Shown here: one piece after another, positions 1 to 9,989 of the stretch | How positions within the stretch are numbered: position 1 is the stretch's first letter | How the letters are laid out: every line of letters begins with the position of its first letter | Source: Verrucomicrobiaceae bacterium | Lineage (GTDB): Bacteria; Verrucomicrobiota; Verrucomicrobiia; Verrucomicrobiales; Verrucomicrobiaceae | Reading direction: 5' to 3' | Length of the DNA stretch: 64,000 nt | Assembly: GCA_019694165.1 (NCBI GenBank) | Contig: JAIBCL010000002.1 | Coordinates: 372,001 to 436,000 of the forward strand | The notes under the pieces: model-generated | Told to the model about the DNA's origin: nothing | Database searches by the model: none | The model's input: only the letters and a program-made list of their open reading frames with translations | Translations under genes and position numbers: made by a program

Positions 1-1351
1 AAATGTCCACGGGCGCGCCCAGTTCCGACTGGCCGAGTCCGGGATTCGGCACACCCGCGATGGGCGTGACCAGCGTAACGGCCATCGTATCGGGATTCAC
101 GCCCATGCCTCCGTTGTAGCGCACCAGGGTGCCCGCCGCGTGCGTGCCGAACTCCGTCGCGCTGGCGGCGTAGTAGGTGCCCGGAGCAGCGGGCGACTCG
201 GCGACTTGGAGAAAATTGATCGTGCGCGTGCCGCCATAGTTCACGGTGATCAGATTCGGATCGTCGGTGAAGCTGTTCCGGACTTGCGGACTGAATTCAT
301 GGCGGCCCACATGGTTCTGCACCTCGTGCCCCGAGCCATCCTCGCGGCATTCCCACGGGAAAAACTGGTTGAACGAGTTGCCGTTCAGGTTGGTGCCGGT
401 GAGCGCGACCTTGTCGAAGTTCCTCGGCTCGGGATGGAAGTTGTAGGTCGCATAGTTTGCTGGCGTGCCGAGGGTGAAACTCGACGAAGCCTCGCTGGAG
501 AAAGTGCCGTGGCCGTTGAAAGTCTGCGTCCAGCTCTCGCCGAGGCCCGTGTTTGCCGCACGGTCGTAGGTGGCAAACGTGTCGCGGGAAAGATGATCCC
601 ATTGCACGAAGATCACCCGCCCCGCGCTGTCGATGAAGGGCGAGAACGCGCCGCTCGGCGCGTGGACGATTTGCTTCAATTCATTGCTGTTCGCGCGGTC
701 GAGCCGCCACAGCCCCGAATTGCACGGCAGCGAGAGATATTCATCGAGCTGCGGATAGTGACTCGCATTCAGGCCATGGGGCGCGTCTGAGACGAAGATG
801 ATCCGGTCCTGCGTGTCGTAGCAGGGATACAGGTTGTTGTAGTTCGACGGCTGGCCTTGCACGAGCGTCATCACCGGCGTCTGGCCCGGCGCAAAGTTCG
901 TCACCTCGTAGAGCTGCCAGTGGAAGACCGTAGTGTCGCTCGCGAAGACTGGAGCGCCGACGACCATGGAGAACACCGCCTTCGTGCCGCTCCAGTGCAC
1001 CGATGGATGCGAGACGGCGATGCTGTTCGCGCCTTGAAATCCGAAAGCGTTGAAATTGCCGTCCACCTGCCCGCCGTAGCCTGCCAGATACGTGAGATTC
1101 CGTTTCGTGCCATCAGCGTAGCGAATCCACAACGCACCGCCGCGTCCCGCGCTCTTGGTGTCGGCCAGAGGACTCTGCATCGCGCTCACCGTGCTCATCT
1201 TGATGTTCGCGATGCTGTGATCCGTGTTGCTGAACACCTCGTCGGGCAGCGGCATTTGCGTGACGTAAAGCACGGTCTTGTTCAGCGCACCGGCCATCAG
1301 GGTGGCGGGACATGCACTCACCAGAGCAAGGAACGCAGCGATGCTTTTCAT
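1..1351 (-). CDS. Secreted beta-propeller-like protein, 3' end truncated by window edge
   Basis: The minus-strand frame is open from an ATG at 1351 to position 1 (about 450 codons) with no stop, so the C-terminus lies outside the window. It begins with a signal peptide (MKSIAAFLALVSACPATLMA). The body alternates aromatic/acidic strands such as IIFVSDAPHG, VIFVQWDH and LWRLDR, which resemble PD40/TolB or WD40-like propeller blades. It also has a Trp/Cys-containing segment (FFPWECREDGSGHEVQNH). The translated composition looks like real protein, whereas the plus-strand ORFs over the same bases are Arg-rich shadows. I do not recognise a specific family; resemblance to large propeller proteins of Planctomycetes/Verrucomicrobia is inference. 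Transcription would start in the 1352-1847 gap shared with the next, divergent gene. Confidence 0.7.
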   Translation of the reverse strand, partial: MKSIAAFLALVSACPATLMAGALNKTVLYVTQMPLPDEVFSNTDHSIANIKMSTVSAMQSPLADTKSAGRGGALWIRYADGTKRNLTYLAGYGGQVDGNFNAFGFQGANSIAVSHPSVHWSGTKAVFSMVVGAPVFASDTTVFHWQLYEVTNFAPGQTPVMTLVQGQPSNYNNLYPCYDTQDRIIFVSDAPHGLNASHYPQLDEYLSLPCNSGLWRLDRANSNELKQIVHAPSGAFSPFIDSAGRVIFVQWDHLSRDTFATYDRAANTGLGESWTQTFNGHGTFSSEASSSFTLGTPANYATYNFHPEPRNFDKVALTGTNLNGNSFNQFFPWECREDGSGHEVQNHVGRHEFSPQVRNSFTDDPNLITVNYGGTRTINFLQVAESPAAPGTYYAASATEFGTHAAGTLVRYNGGMGVNPDTMAVTLVTPIAGVPNPGLGQSELGAPVDI

Positions 1352-1495
1352 GGCGCTACGATGCGCTCCACCCTCACACCGTGAAAATGGAAACGCGCGT
1401 CATTCCCCCAAAGTGGAATCAGCGTGCCGCTGCCGTGTCTCCTGCGATGAGTCGGTCATGCTTCCCGCGAACGAGTGATTTCCCCCACGCTGTAT

Positions 1496-1531
1496 CCCTG
1501 CCCATTCGGGAAGGGCCGGGGCGAGGGGGGC
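1496..1531. repeat. REP-like palindromic unit
   Basis: The stretch reads as a short hairpin, CCCATTCGGGAAGGGC, followed by a G-rich arm, CCGGGGCGAGGGG. The layout (small stem, then a C/TGGGG-TGAGGG-like tail) matches the units at 9806-9845 and 14051-14192. These look like members of one dispersed intergenic family. Confidence 0.5.
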
Positions 1532-1744
1532 ATGATCGCTGGCCCCGACACCTGTCGTGACCCGTGTGATGTTTGGTTTCGTTTGACGGACAATCTGCCC
1601 GAGCCAGGTCCGGCAATTGCATTGAATGGCCGGCGTGGTCCACCGAGTGCGCCGGTCCATCGCCTTCCCATTCGCCGAATCTCGCGCCTCGCGAGCGGCA
1701 GCGACGCCAGGGCGCGCCAGCAAGGGAAGTGTAATGTATGATAA

Positions 1745-1766
1745 GTATTGAAAATTGACTCAATAC
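1745..1766. promoter_or_regulatory. Perfect inverted repeat GTATTGA-N8-TCAATAC
   Basis: Seven-base arms GTATTGA (1745-1751) and TCAATAC (1760-1766) flank an 8-base AT-rich spacer, in an island of low GC within a high-GC region. It lies 82-103 bases upstream of the ATG at 1848. Size and position fit an operator for a dimeric regulator or part of a promoter; function is inferred. Confidence 0.3.
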
Positions 1767-1847
1767 AAAGGACAGTTGCCGGCCTCTCGTCTGCCCCGAT
1801 TGTTTGGAATCGGTGGTGAGACGGGAAGCAGAACATCTTCCGGCCCG

Positions 1848-4800
1848 ATGAAACCCGATCATTCTTTCCAGACAAATGGTCGATCCGACCACTTGCTCCG
1901 GCACCCGGCGACGGCGTGCTGTTTTGTGATCCTGGTGATGGTGGCGGCAGTCGTGCCGCTGGCGGCGCAGCAGCCGGAGATCATGATGGAGCAACCCGCA
2001 GGCACGGCCTTGAATACTGTGGCGAGTGCCTGGGGCTACAACGGCAAAGGCCAGACCACGGTGCCGCCGGGCCTGACCTCGGTGACGGCGGTCGCCGGCG
2101 GATTTGACCATACGCTGGCACTGACGGACGGCTTGGTTGTCGGGTGGGGCAGCAACACCTCCGGTCAGAGTACTCCGCCGTCCGGCCTGAGCGGTGTGAC
2201 TTCCATTGCGGCGGGTGGCGACCACTCGATGGCGGTGCGTGCGGACGGCTCGGTGGCGTTGTGGGGGAGCAACACACATGGACAACTGAATGCTCCCGCC
2301 GGTCTCGGCGGCGTGGTGGCTGTCGCCGGTGGGTGGTATCACAGCGTGGCGTTGAAAGGCGATGGCACGGTGGTGTCCTGGGGGGACAATGCACGAGGCC
2401 AGTCTAGCGTGCCCGCGAGTCTGAGCGGCGTGACGAGAGTGGCGGCGGGTGCCTATCATACGCTGGCGCTGAAAGGCGATGGCACTGTGGTCGCCTGGGG
2501 CTACAACCTGTATGGCCAGACCACGGTGCCTTCCGGCCTGAGCGGCGTGACGGCCATCGCCGCGGGTGCGTACCACAGCGTCGCGCTGAAAAACGACGGC
2601 ACCGTGGTGGTATGGGGCGACAATCTTTACAACCAGCGCGTCGTGCCCGCCGGACTCAGCGGCGTGGTGGCTGTCGCTGCAGGTGCCAATCACACGCTGG
2701 CGCTGAAAAACAACGGCATCGTCGTGGGCTGGGGTAACAACAGCAACGGCCAGACCACCATTCCGGCCAGTGTGACAACGGCCACCGCCATCGGGGCCGG
2801 AGATTCACACAGTCTCGCGGTGACCGCGCCGGCCATCGACTTCGGCAGCCAGAACGTCAACAGCACGGGCACGGCCCGCACCTTCACCATTCGAAACACC
2901 GGCACGGCACCGCTGACCATCTCGAATATCGCGTCCTTCGGCGCGAACGGTGGTGACTTCGCCGTGAACACGAGCACGACGAGCGCGAGCGTGGTGGCGG
3001 GCGGCAGCACGACGTTCAGCGTCGCGTTTTCTCCCACGAATTCCGGTGCGAGAAAATCCACGCTGCGTGTGCAGACCAATGACAGCGACGAATCGGTGAC
3101 TGTCATCGCGGTCAGCGGGACGGGCCTTGCCATTGCGCCGCTGGTCAGCTCTCCGGTCAGCGGCGGCATCACGTCGGCGACGGCCTCGCTCAGCGCGAAG
3201 CTGGATTTCGACGGCGGCGCCGCCATCACGGAGCGCGGCTTCGTTTACTCCCTGACCAGCGTGAATGCGAACCCGCAGATCGCTGGTGCGGGTGTGACGA
3301 AGGCGATCGTGAGTGGCACTACCACCGGCGGGTTTGGCACGACGATCAGCGGACTGTCGCTGCTCTCCGGGTACACTTTCAAAGCCTACGCCATCAACAG
3401 CGTGGGCACGACTTACAGCAACGCGGCTAGTTTCACCACCCTCGCCGCGCCCGCGCCTGAGATCGTCATCGAGCAGCCGGCAGGCACGGCGCTGGTGAAC
3501 AGCACGGCGGCGTGGGGCTTGAATGGCAACGGCCAGAGCACCGTGCCCGCCAGCCTTGGCCCGGTGGCCGCCATCCGCGCGGGGAATCTGCACAGCCTCG
3601 CGCTGAAACCCGACGGTACCGTGGTTGCGTGGGGAGACGACTCCAATGGCCAGAGCACGGTGCCCGCCGGACTGTCTGGCGTGACCTCCATCTCGGCGGG
3701 CGGTTCGTTCAATCTGGCGCTGAAATCGGATGGCACCGTCGTGGCCTGGGGGCAGAACACCAGCGGCCAGTCCAGCGTGCCGGCGGGACTCACCGGCGTG
3801 AGCGCCATCGCGGCGGGCGGCTTCCATTCGCTGGCACTTCGCAGCGATGGCACGCTCAGCTATTGGGGTGACTCGACGTACGGCCAGCTCGCTGTTCCTG
3901 CCACCGCGCAGAGCGGCGTGAGCGCCATCGCGGCTGGCTGGACGCACAGCCTCGCATTGAAGACCGATGGCACGGTCGTCGGCTGGGGCTTCAATGGGCA
4001 AGGCCAGACCACGGTGCCGGCGGGTCTCGGTGGCGTGGTCGCCGTCGCCGCTGGCGCGTATCATTCCGTCGCGTTGAAAAGCAACGGCACCGTCGTCGCG
4101 TGGGGCTACAATGTGAACGGCCAGGCCGATGTGCCCGCCGGCCTGAACAACGTCGTCGCCATCGCCGCCGGTTTTTACTTCACTGCCGCGCTGAAAAGTG
4201 ACGGCACGATCGTCGCGTGGGGGCAGAACACGAACGGCCAGATCACCACGCCGCCGACGCTCGGCACGGTCACCGCGATCGCAGGGGGCGGCTATCATTC
4301 GCTGGCCGTGCGCTCGCCAGTGGTGAGCCTAGGCACGCAGAGTCTCGCCAGCACCAGCGCGCCTGTGACCATGACCATTCACAATACCGGCACTGGCCCG
4401 CTCACGATCACGGGCGTGAGCGTCAGCGGAGGAAACGCCGCCGATTTCGCCTTGGACACCACTGGCATGGTCAGCAGCGTGCCTGCCGGTGGCAGCACCG
4501 GTTTTACCGTCTCCTTCACGCCATCCGTCTCCGGTCCGCGCCAGACCACGCTGCGCGTATCGAGCGACGACGCTGACGAGCCATTCTCGCTCATCGCCCT
4601 CAGCGGCACGGGCGTGACGCTGCCCACTGTCACCACGCCCTCCAGCACCGTGTTCCGCTCGGCGACGCTCGGCGGCACGGTCGCGAGCGACGGCGGCTCC
4701 GCCATCACCGAGCGCGGCGTCGTCTATTCACTCGCTTCCGCGAATGCAAACCCGCAGATCGGCGGCGTGGGCGTGACGAAGCTCAGCACCTCCGGCACGA

Positions 4801-7800
4801 CCGGAACCTTCACCGTGAACACCGGTCTGCTCCCGGCGGGCGGTTCGTATGTTTTCAAGGCGTATGCCACGACTGCGAGCGGCACCGGCTACAGCACCGC
4901 CGCCAGCTTTGCCACCGCCGCGCTCGCGCCCGACATCGACATCACGCGCGATGGTCCCGTGCCTCTGGCACAGGAGTTCATCGGCTGGGGGAACAACGAC
5001 TGGGGCCAGGCCGGCTCCGGCGGCGACTACATCGCGCTGGCCGTCGGCGCGGAGCACAATGTGGCGCTTGGCCGAAGCGGCAGCGTCTTCGCCTGGGGAT
5101 CAAGTGGCATCAACCAAACAAAACTGCCTGCTGGCGTGGAAAGCGGTGTCATCGCCGTGGATGCCGGCGCGTATCACTCGCTCGCTTTGAAAAGCAACGG
5201 TACGGTCATCGCGTGGGGACAGAACACCAGCGGCGAGTCCACAGTGCCAGCCGGCCTCACCGATGTCGCCGCCATCGCAGGTGGCGGCGCGTTTTCGCTC
5301 GTGCTGAAAAACGATGGCACCGTCACTGGCTGGGGATCGAACGCCAGCGGCCAGCTCACGATCCCTGCGGGCCTCACGAACGTCGTCGCCATCGCCGCCG
5401 GCAGCGGACACAGCGTCTCATTGAAAAGCGATGGCACCGTCGTCGCCTGGGGCTGGAATGCATCCGGCCAGGCAGCAGTGCCCGCCGGTCTTGGCAACGT
5501 CAAAGCCATCGCCGCTGGCGACACGCACACGCTCGCTTTGAAAAACGACGGCACCATCATCGCGTGGGGGAACAATGCATCAGGCCAGGCCACAATCCCC
5601 GCCAGCGCCACCAACATCGTTGCCATCGACGCGGGACTGCACCAAAGCCTCGCGCTGAAGAGCGATGGCACCGTCATTGCGTGGGGCGGCGACGCTTACG
5701 GCCAGACCAGCGTACCCGCCGGCCTGAGCAGCGCGCTTTCCGTCGGTGCGGGCTTTTATCATTCCGGCGCGCTGCGGCGCGTGATCGACTTCGGCGTGAC
5801 GCCGTTCCGCAATCGCAGCGCGACGCGCGACTTCACCATCACGAACCGCGGCACGACCACGCTCACCATCTCCGGCATCTCGCCCAATGGCGGAAACTCA
5901 GGCGACTTCCGCGTCGCCGCCCTCGGCACCACTTCAATCGCGCCCGGCGCGCAGACCACGCTGAGCCTCGATTTCACACCGTCCGCGCTCGGCGCGCGCT
6001 CCACCACGCTGCGCATCCTCAGCAACGATCCCGACGAAAATCCCTTCGACATACTGCTGCGCGGCTTCGGCGACATCGAACCTCCGAAGGTCGTTTCGAT
6101 CCCAGTTGCCGATCTTGGACACGACACCGCCACGCTCGGCGGCGAGGTCACCGGCGATGGCGGAGTCCCCGTCACCGAGCGCGGCGTCGTTTTCTCCTGC
6201 ACCGAGCGCAATGGCGATCCATACATCGGCGGAGTCGGCGTGGTGAAGGTCAGCATCAGCGGCGGAGACCCCGGCGTTTTCACCATTCCCGTCGGCGGCC
6301 TCGCGCGTGGCACCCAATATTCCTTCCGCGCTTACGCGATCAACAGCACGGGCGCCGGCTACAGCGATACAGTCACTTTCACGACCACAAATCCCCCTGC
6401 GCCCGAGGTCTACATCACGCGTTATGACGGCTCGCCCGTCGAAGGCCGCATCGTCTCGTGGGGTGCCAATGACGCAGGCCAGCTCACGCCGCCCTCGCCA
6501 CTGCCGCTGCTCCTCGACGTCGCGGCCGGCTACCAGCACACGCTCGCGCTAACCGTCTCGCACAAAGTCATCGCGTGGGGTTCCGATGCCGAGGGCCAGC
6601 TCACGCAGCCGCCTTGTCTGCACGACGTCGTCGCCATCGCCGCCGGCGCGTATCACTCTCTCGTGCTGAATCGCGACGGCACCATCGCCGCGTGGGGACG
6701 CAATTGGGATGGCGAGACCGACGTGCCCGGTGATCTCAGCGGCATCACTGCCATCGCCGCCGGGAATTGGCATAGCCTCGCTCTCAAGAACGACGGCACC
6801 GTCATCGCCTGGGGCGGCTCATGGACCGGGCAGACGAGTGTACCCGAGGGCTTGAGCAATGTCACTTCCATCAGCGGCGGTGGCATTCACTCCGTCGCAC
6901 TGAAGAACGACGGCACCGTCGTCGCCTGGGGCAACAACGATTACGGCCAGTGCGACGTGCCCGTCGCGCTCACCAGCGTCATCGCCATCGCCGCCGGCGG
7001 CAATCACACGCTCGCTCTGAAGAACGACGGCACCGTCGTCGCCTGGGGTGCGAACGATTATGGCGAGTGCAGCGTGCCGGAGGGTCTCATCGGCGTCACC
7101 GCCATCGCGGCCGGCCTCACTCACAGCGTCGCCCTGCGCGCCGACGGCAGCGTCGTGTGCTGGGGTGACGACAGCAGCGGCCAGTGCGAAGTGCCGGCCA
7201 ACACGAATGGCATAACAAAAATCACCGCCAGCTTCTTCGACACCGTCGCGCTCGACTCGATGGTTGATCTTGGATCGACCGTGGTCGGGACTCAGAGCGG
7301 CGAGGTGGGCTTCTTCGTTTACAACAACGGCTCCGCATCACTGGACATCAGCAACTGGAGCGCATCCAACACTCCGAGCGCCGCATTCGCCGGCTACATC
7401 AGCATGACCTCCGCCGAACCCGGCGAGCACACCCAGATCAGCTACAGCTTCCAGCCTTCGACGCGCGGCGGCCACAAATCATCCGCCGCGTTCTACAGCA
7501 ATTCTCCTGGCCTGGGAAATCTGAGAATCACCTTGGAAGGCCAGGGCGTCAGTGCGCCGCCGCACATCGCGGAAGAAAGCGTCACCGCCATCACGCAGAC
7601 CTCCGCCACGCTCGGCGCGCACGTTTACACCGACTATGAAGATCCCGTCACCGCGCGCGGCTTCGCCATCGCCCTCACCGCCACGAACAACGATCCGCGC
7701 ATCGGCGGCGCGGGCGTCATGCAAATTTCCGCCGGCGGTACGCTCGGCGCCTTCACCGCTCCGGCCACCTCGCTCGCACCCGGCAGCGGCTACACCTTCC

Positions 7801-9746
7801 GCGCTTACGCCACGAACAACAGCGGCACGTCCTACACCGACGCCCTCGCATTCACCACTGTCTCGCCACCGCTCGCTGTCGGTGATCTCGTCTTCTTTGA
7901 TTCGAATGGAAACGGTCGTGCCGACGGCGGCGAGGGCATTGATGGAGTGACCATCCAGCTCTACACCAGCGCACAGACTCCCGGCGCCGGCACTCCCTTG
8001 CAAACCACCACCACCGCGAACGGCGGTCGCTGGCTCATCGAAAATTTGCTGCCTGGCACCTATCGCATCTTCATTCCGCCCTCGATGTTCGCCAGCAGTG
8101 CGCCGCTCTGGCACCTGCGCTCCATGACCGGCACCGCTCCTGACACCGATGACGACGCGGGTGAGGACGGCGAGGACTCGCTCTCGACCACCACGCTCGG
8201 CGTGCACAGCGGCATATTCGCCCTCGCACCCGGCACGATGCCAGCAGGCGCATCTGAGTCCGGCCTTTACGGCACGAGCGACGACGCGCGCGACGCCGAT
8301 ATCGACCTCACGCGCGACTTTGGCTTCGTCGATCAAACCGCGCTGCCCGTCAGCTTCCAGCAATGGCGGCAGCAGCACGGCATCACCGATGGCGGTGGCG
8401 GCAATCATGACCACGATGCGTATGGCGACCTCATCGAGTACGCCCTCGGTCTCGGCGCGGACGAAAGCTCGCTCACCGCACACTTTCGCGTGAGCGATGA
8501 CCATGCCACCGGCCAGACACACATTATCCTCCGCCGTCGCCACGGTGGTCTCGCCGACACCACGCTCACCGTGCAAGTCTGCCCCGACGTCAGCGGCGCG
8601 CAGGGCGGCTGGAGCACCACGACCATCACGCCCGGCATCATGAACAACGGCGACGGCACCGAGACGCTCACCTTTCCGAACGTCACCACCGATCCCGCGC
8701 TGGCCGGCGCGCCGCGTGGCTTCGCGCGTCTGCTGATCCGTCTCGATGCCGACCATGACGGCACGCCCGAGCAAACAATCACCTCCGACATCCTCGGCTG
8801 GCAGCATCGCGCCCTCGCCACGCGCACGCAGACGTATGGCCTGCCCTTCGTGCGTCCCGCAGTCTTCACCGGCATCGTCGATGCCGTGAATGCCGGCGCG
8901 CTTGATCTCACCACTGCCGCCGGTGCAACGAGCATCGCCGCAGCACTCGCTGCGGGTGAGAGCTATTATGTCGAGGTCATTGCCGGCGTGAATGAAGGCC
9001 ATCGCTTTGAAGTCGATGAAGCCGCCACCACCGCCACCAGCATCGCCCTTCTGCCTGCGCACGCCCTCAGCACGCAGACCATCCTGCCGGCCACGCTCGC
9101 CGGCGATACCATCTCACTGCGCCCGCACTGGCGGCTCAGGGACGCCTTCCCGCCCGCCGAGTACACCGCCGGTCGCAGCAACTCCCTCGCCGACAACGTG
9201 CAAGCCTGGAATGCCTCCACCGGTGGCTACATCTCCCTTTTCCTGCTGGATACGCCCACGATCCCCCGCCGGTGGGTGCGCGCCGGTGATGCTTCGCTCG
9301 CCGATCAAGGCGACCGCGTGCTCCCGCCTGCCGACGGCCTCTTCACCAAGCCGCGTGCCGCGGTCATCGCGGCGCTCAATGGACAAGTGCGCACATGGAA
9401 GTTTGCCTGTCCGCTTGCCATCGGCGCAAACTTGATCGGCAATCCGTATCCCGTCGCGCAAAGCTTCGCCGGCCGGCTGATGACCGTCGCCAGCGGCTTC
9501 ACCGGCGCCACCAGTTCATCGCGGGCGGACCGCTGCATGATCTGGACCGGTGACGCCGCCGCCACAGCCATGTTCGACACGTTTTACCTGCTGCGCACCA
9601 CGACGCTCGAGCGCTGGGTGAAGAGCAGCGATGCCACTCTCATTGATCAGAGCACCAACGCCGTCTTCACCATCGGCAGCGCCGCCTTCATCAACAGCAA
9701 AGTCGGCCACCCCACCTGGGTCATCCCCTCGCCGGTCGCACCATGA
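1848..9746 (+). CDS. Giant secreted protein: four RCC1-like propellers with ASH and FN3-like domains, SdrD-B-like domain and shared C-terminal module
   Basis: This 2632-aa protein begins with a basic N-terminus, a hydrophobic segment and an AAQ-type cleavage site (residues 1-45). I chose the ATG at 1848 over an upstream TTG at 1755 because it gives a proper signal peptide. Four blocks of about 491-494 aa follow. Each block has seven RCC1-like blades (WGxNxxGQxxVPxGL, then AIAAGxxHSLALKxDGT), one choice-of-anchor/ASH-like domain (IDFG...FTIRNTGTAPLTI) and one fibronectin-III-like domain (ITERGFVYS...YTFKAYAINS). The first WG of each block is at 2031, 3513, 4986 and 6459. An SdrD-B-like domain follows at about 7866-8330, then a calcium-binding-like motif (DHDAYGDLIEYALG). 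The roughly 400-aa C-terminal region resembles that of the giant protein ending at 49576. Likely surface-exposed and binding; the ligand is unknown. Confidence 0.85.
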   Translation: MKPDHSFQTNGRSDHLLRHPATACCFVILVMVAAVVPLAAQQPEIMMEQPAGTALNTVASAWGYNGKGQTTVPPGLTSVTAVAGGFDHTLALTDGLVVGWGSNTSGQSTPPSGLSGVTSIAAGGDHSMAVRADGSVALWGSNTHGQLNAPAGLGGVVAVAGGWYHSVALKGDGTVVSWGDNARGQSSVPASLSGVTRVAAGAYHTLALKGDGTVVAWGYNLYGQTTVPSGLSGVTAIAAGAYHSVALKNDGTVVVWGDNLYNQRVVPAGLSGVVAVAAGANHTLALKNNGIVVGWGNNSNGQTTIPASVTTATAIGAGDSHSLAVTAPAIDFGSQNVNSTGTARTFTIRNTGTAPLTISNIASFGANGGDFAVNTSTTSASVVAGGSTTFSVAFSPTNSGARKSTLRVQTNDSDESVTVIAVSGTGLAIAPLVSSPVSGGITSATASLSAKLDFDGGAAITERGFVYSLTSVNANPQIAGAGVTKAIVSGTTTGGFGTTISGLSLLSGYTFKAYAINSVGTTYSNAASFTTLAAPAPEIVIEQPAGTALVNSTAAWGLNGNGQSTVPASLGPVAAIRAGNLHSLALKPDGTVVAWGDDSNGQSTVPAGLSGVTSISAGGSFNLALKSDGTVVAWGQNTSGQSSVPAGLTGVSAIAAGGFHSLALRSDGTLSYWGDSTYGQLAVPATAQSGVSAIAAGWTHSLALKTDGTVVGWGFNGQGQTTVPAGLGGVVAVAAGAYHSVALKSNGTVVAWGYNVNGQADVPAGLNNVVAIAAGFYFTAALKSDGTIVAWGQNTNGQITTPPTLGTVTAIAGGGYHSLAVRSPVVSLGTQSLASTSAPVTMTIHNTGTGPLTITGVSVSGGNAADFALDTTGMVSSVPAGGSTGFTVSFTPSVSGPRQTTLRVSSDDADEPFSLIALSGTGVTLPTVTTPSSTVFRSATLGGTVASDGGSAITERGVVYSLASANANPQIGGVGVTKLSTSGTTGTFTVNTGLLPAGGSYVFKAYATTASGTGYSTAASFATAALAPDIDITRDGPVPLAQEFIGWGNNDWGQAGSGGDYIALAVGAEHNVALGRSGSVFAWGSSGINQTKLPAGVESGVIAVDAGAYHSLALKSNGTVIAWGQNTSGESTVPAGLTDVAAIAGGGAFSLVLKNDGTVTGWGSNASGQLTIPAGLTNVVAIAAGSGHSVSLKSDGTVVAWGWNASGQAAVPAGLGNVKAIAAGDTHTLALKNDGTIIAWGNNASGQATIPASATNIVAIDAGLHQSLALKSDGTVIAWGGDAYGQTSVPAGLSSALSVGAGFYHSGALRRVIDFGVTPFRNRSATRDFTITNRGTTTLTISGISPNGGNSGDFRVAALGTTSIAPGAQTTLSLDFTPSALGARSTTLRILSNDPDENPFDILLRGFGDIEPPKVVSIPVADLGHDTATLGGEVTGDGGVPVTERGVVFSCTERNGDPYIGGVGVVKVSISGGDPGVFTIPVGGLARGTQYSFRAYAINSTGAGYSDTVTFTTTNPPAPEVYITRYDGSPVEGRIVSWGANDAGQLTPPSPLPLLLDVAAGYQHTLALTVSHKVIAWGSDAEGQLTQPPCLHDVVAIAAGAYHSLVLNRDGTIAAWGRNWDGETDVPGDLSGITAIAAGNWHSLALKNDGTVIAWGGSWTGQTSVPEGLSNVTSISGGGIHSVALKNDGTVVAWGNNDYGQCDVPVALTSVIAIAAGGNHTLALKNDGTVVAWGANDYGECSVPEGLIGVTAIAAGLTHSVALRADGSVVCWGDDSSGQCEVPANTNGITKITASFFDTVALDSMVDLGSTVVGTQSGEVGFFVYNNGSASLDISNWSASNTPSAAFAGYISMTSAEPGEHTQISYSFQPSTRGGHKSSAAFYSNSPGLGNLRITLEGQGVSAPPHIAEESVTAITQTSATLGAHVYTDYEDPVTARGFAIALTATNNDPRIGGAGVMQISAGGTLGAFTAPATSLAPGSGYTFRAYATNNSGTSYTDALAFTTVSPPLAVGDLVFFDSNGNGRADGGEGIDGVTIQLYTSAQTPGAGTPLQTTTTANGGRWLIENLLPGTYRIFIPPSMFASSAPLWHLRSMTGTAPDTDDDAGEDGEDSLSTTTLGVHSGIFALAPGTMPAGASESGLYGTSDDARDADIDLTRDFGFVDQTALPVSFQQWRQQHGITDGGGGNHDHDAYGDLIEYALGLGADESSLTAHFRVSDDHATGQTHIILRRRHGGLADTTLTVQVCPDVSGAQGGWSTTTITPGIMNNGDGTETLTFPNVTTDPALAGAPRGFARLLIRLDADHDGTPEQTITSDILGWQHRALATRTQTYGLPFVRPAVFTGIVDAVNAGALDLTTAAGATSIAAALAAGESYYVEVIAGVNEGHRFEVDEAATTATSIALLPAHALSTQTILPATLAGDTISLRPHWRLRDAFPPAEYTAGRSNSLADNVQAWNASTGGYISLFLLDTPTIPRRWVRAGDASLADQGDRVLPPADGLFTKPRAAVIAALNGQVRTWKFACPLAIGANLIGNPYPVAQSFAGRLMTVASGFTGATSSSRADRCMIWTGDAAATAMFDTFYLLRTTTLERWVKSSDATLIDQSTNAVFTIGSAAFINSKVGHPTWVIPSPVAP
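2031..7863 (+). repeat. Four-fold in-gene repeat of about 1.47-1.48 kb
   Basis: Equivalent first-blade WG codons are spaced 1482, 1473 and 1473 bases apart. Each unit encodes seven RCC1-like blades of about 38-40 aa, one ASH-like and one FN3-like domain. Seven blades per block is the number needed to close one RCC1-type propeller. Confidence 0.85.
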
Positions 9747-9805
9747 TGGAGCAGGCCGTTCCATGTCCAGGTGTCTACTTCACGCCTTTGAGCGGCAGCT
9801 AGTCC

Positions 9806-9845
9806 TGCTCCCTCTCCCCTGGGAAGAGGGCCGGGATGAGAGGGA
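9806..9845. repeat. REP-like palindromic unit downstream of the RCC1-like gene
   Basis: CTCCCTCTCCCC and GGGAAGAGGGCCGGGATGAG form a small stem plus a G-rich tail, very like the right half of the 14051-14192 element. It sits 60 bases after the stop at 9746 and may help termination or mRNA 3'-end stability. Confidence 0.5.
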
Positions 9846-9989
9846 CTATCTCCGTACGCTCCTGGAGTCCCGAAGCCTGCGCGTGTGACGCACCGCTAAA
9901 CAGCCTTCTCCCAAAGTAGAATGCCTGGCGCGCTTTGTTCGCCTTGAGTGGAATTGTTGGATCACGCGGACCGCGGAGAATCCGCTACG

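Larger units (their letters stand above)
1352..1847. other. Divergent intergenic region with a REP-like unit and an AT-rich inverted repeat
   Basis: About 500 bases separate the divergent starts at 1351 and 1848. No ORF here looks protein-like. It contains a G-rich REP-like palindromic unit at about 1496-1531 and an AT-rich island at about 1727-1766 that carries a perfect inverted repeat. The island is the best place for a promoter of the downstream 2632-aa gene, but I see no convincing -35/-10 pair. Confidence 0.5.

Noticed and set aside
1755..1847. TTG start extending the RCC1-like gene by 31 codons
   Set aside because: The extension puts a hydrophilic leader before the signal peptide and overlaps the AT-rich inverted repeat. 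The ATG at 1848 is more plausible.
7479..9062. Minus-strand open frame of 527 codons over the RCC1-like gene
   Set aside because: The composition is that of an antisense of repetitive Ala/Thr/Gly coding sequence. The plus frame has real domains through this region.
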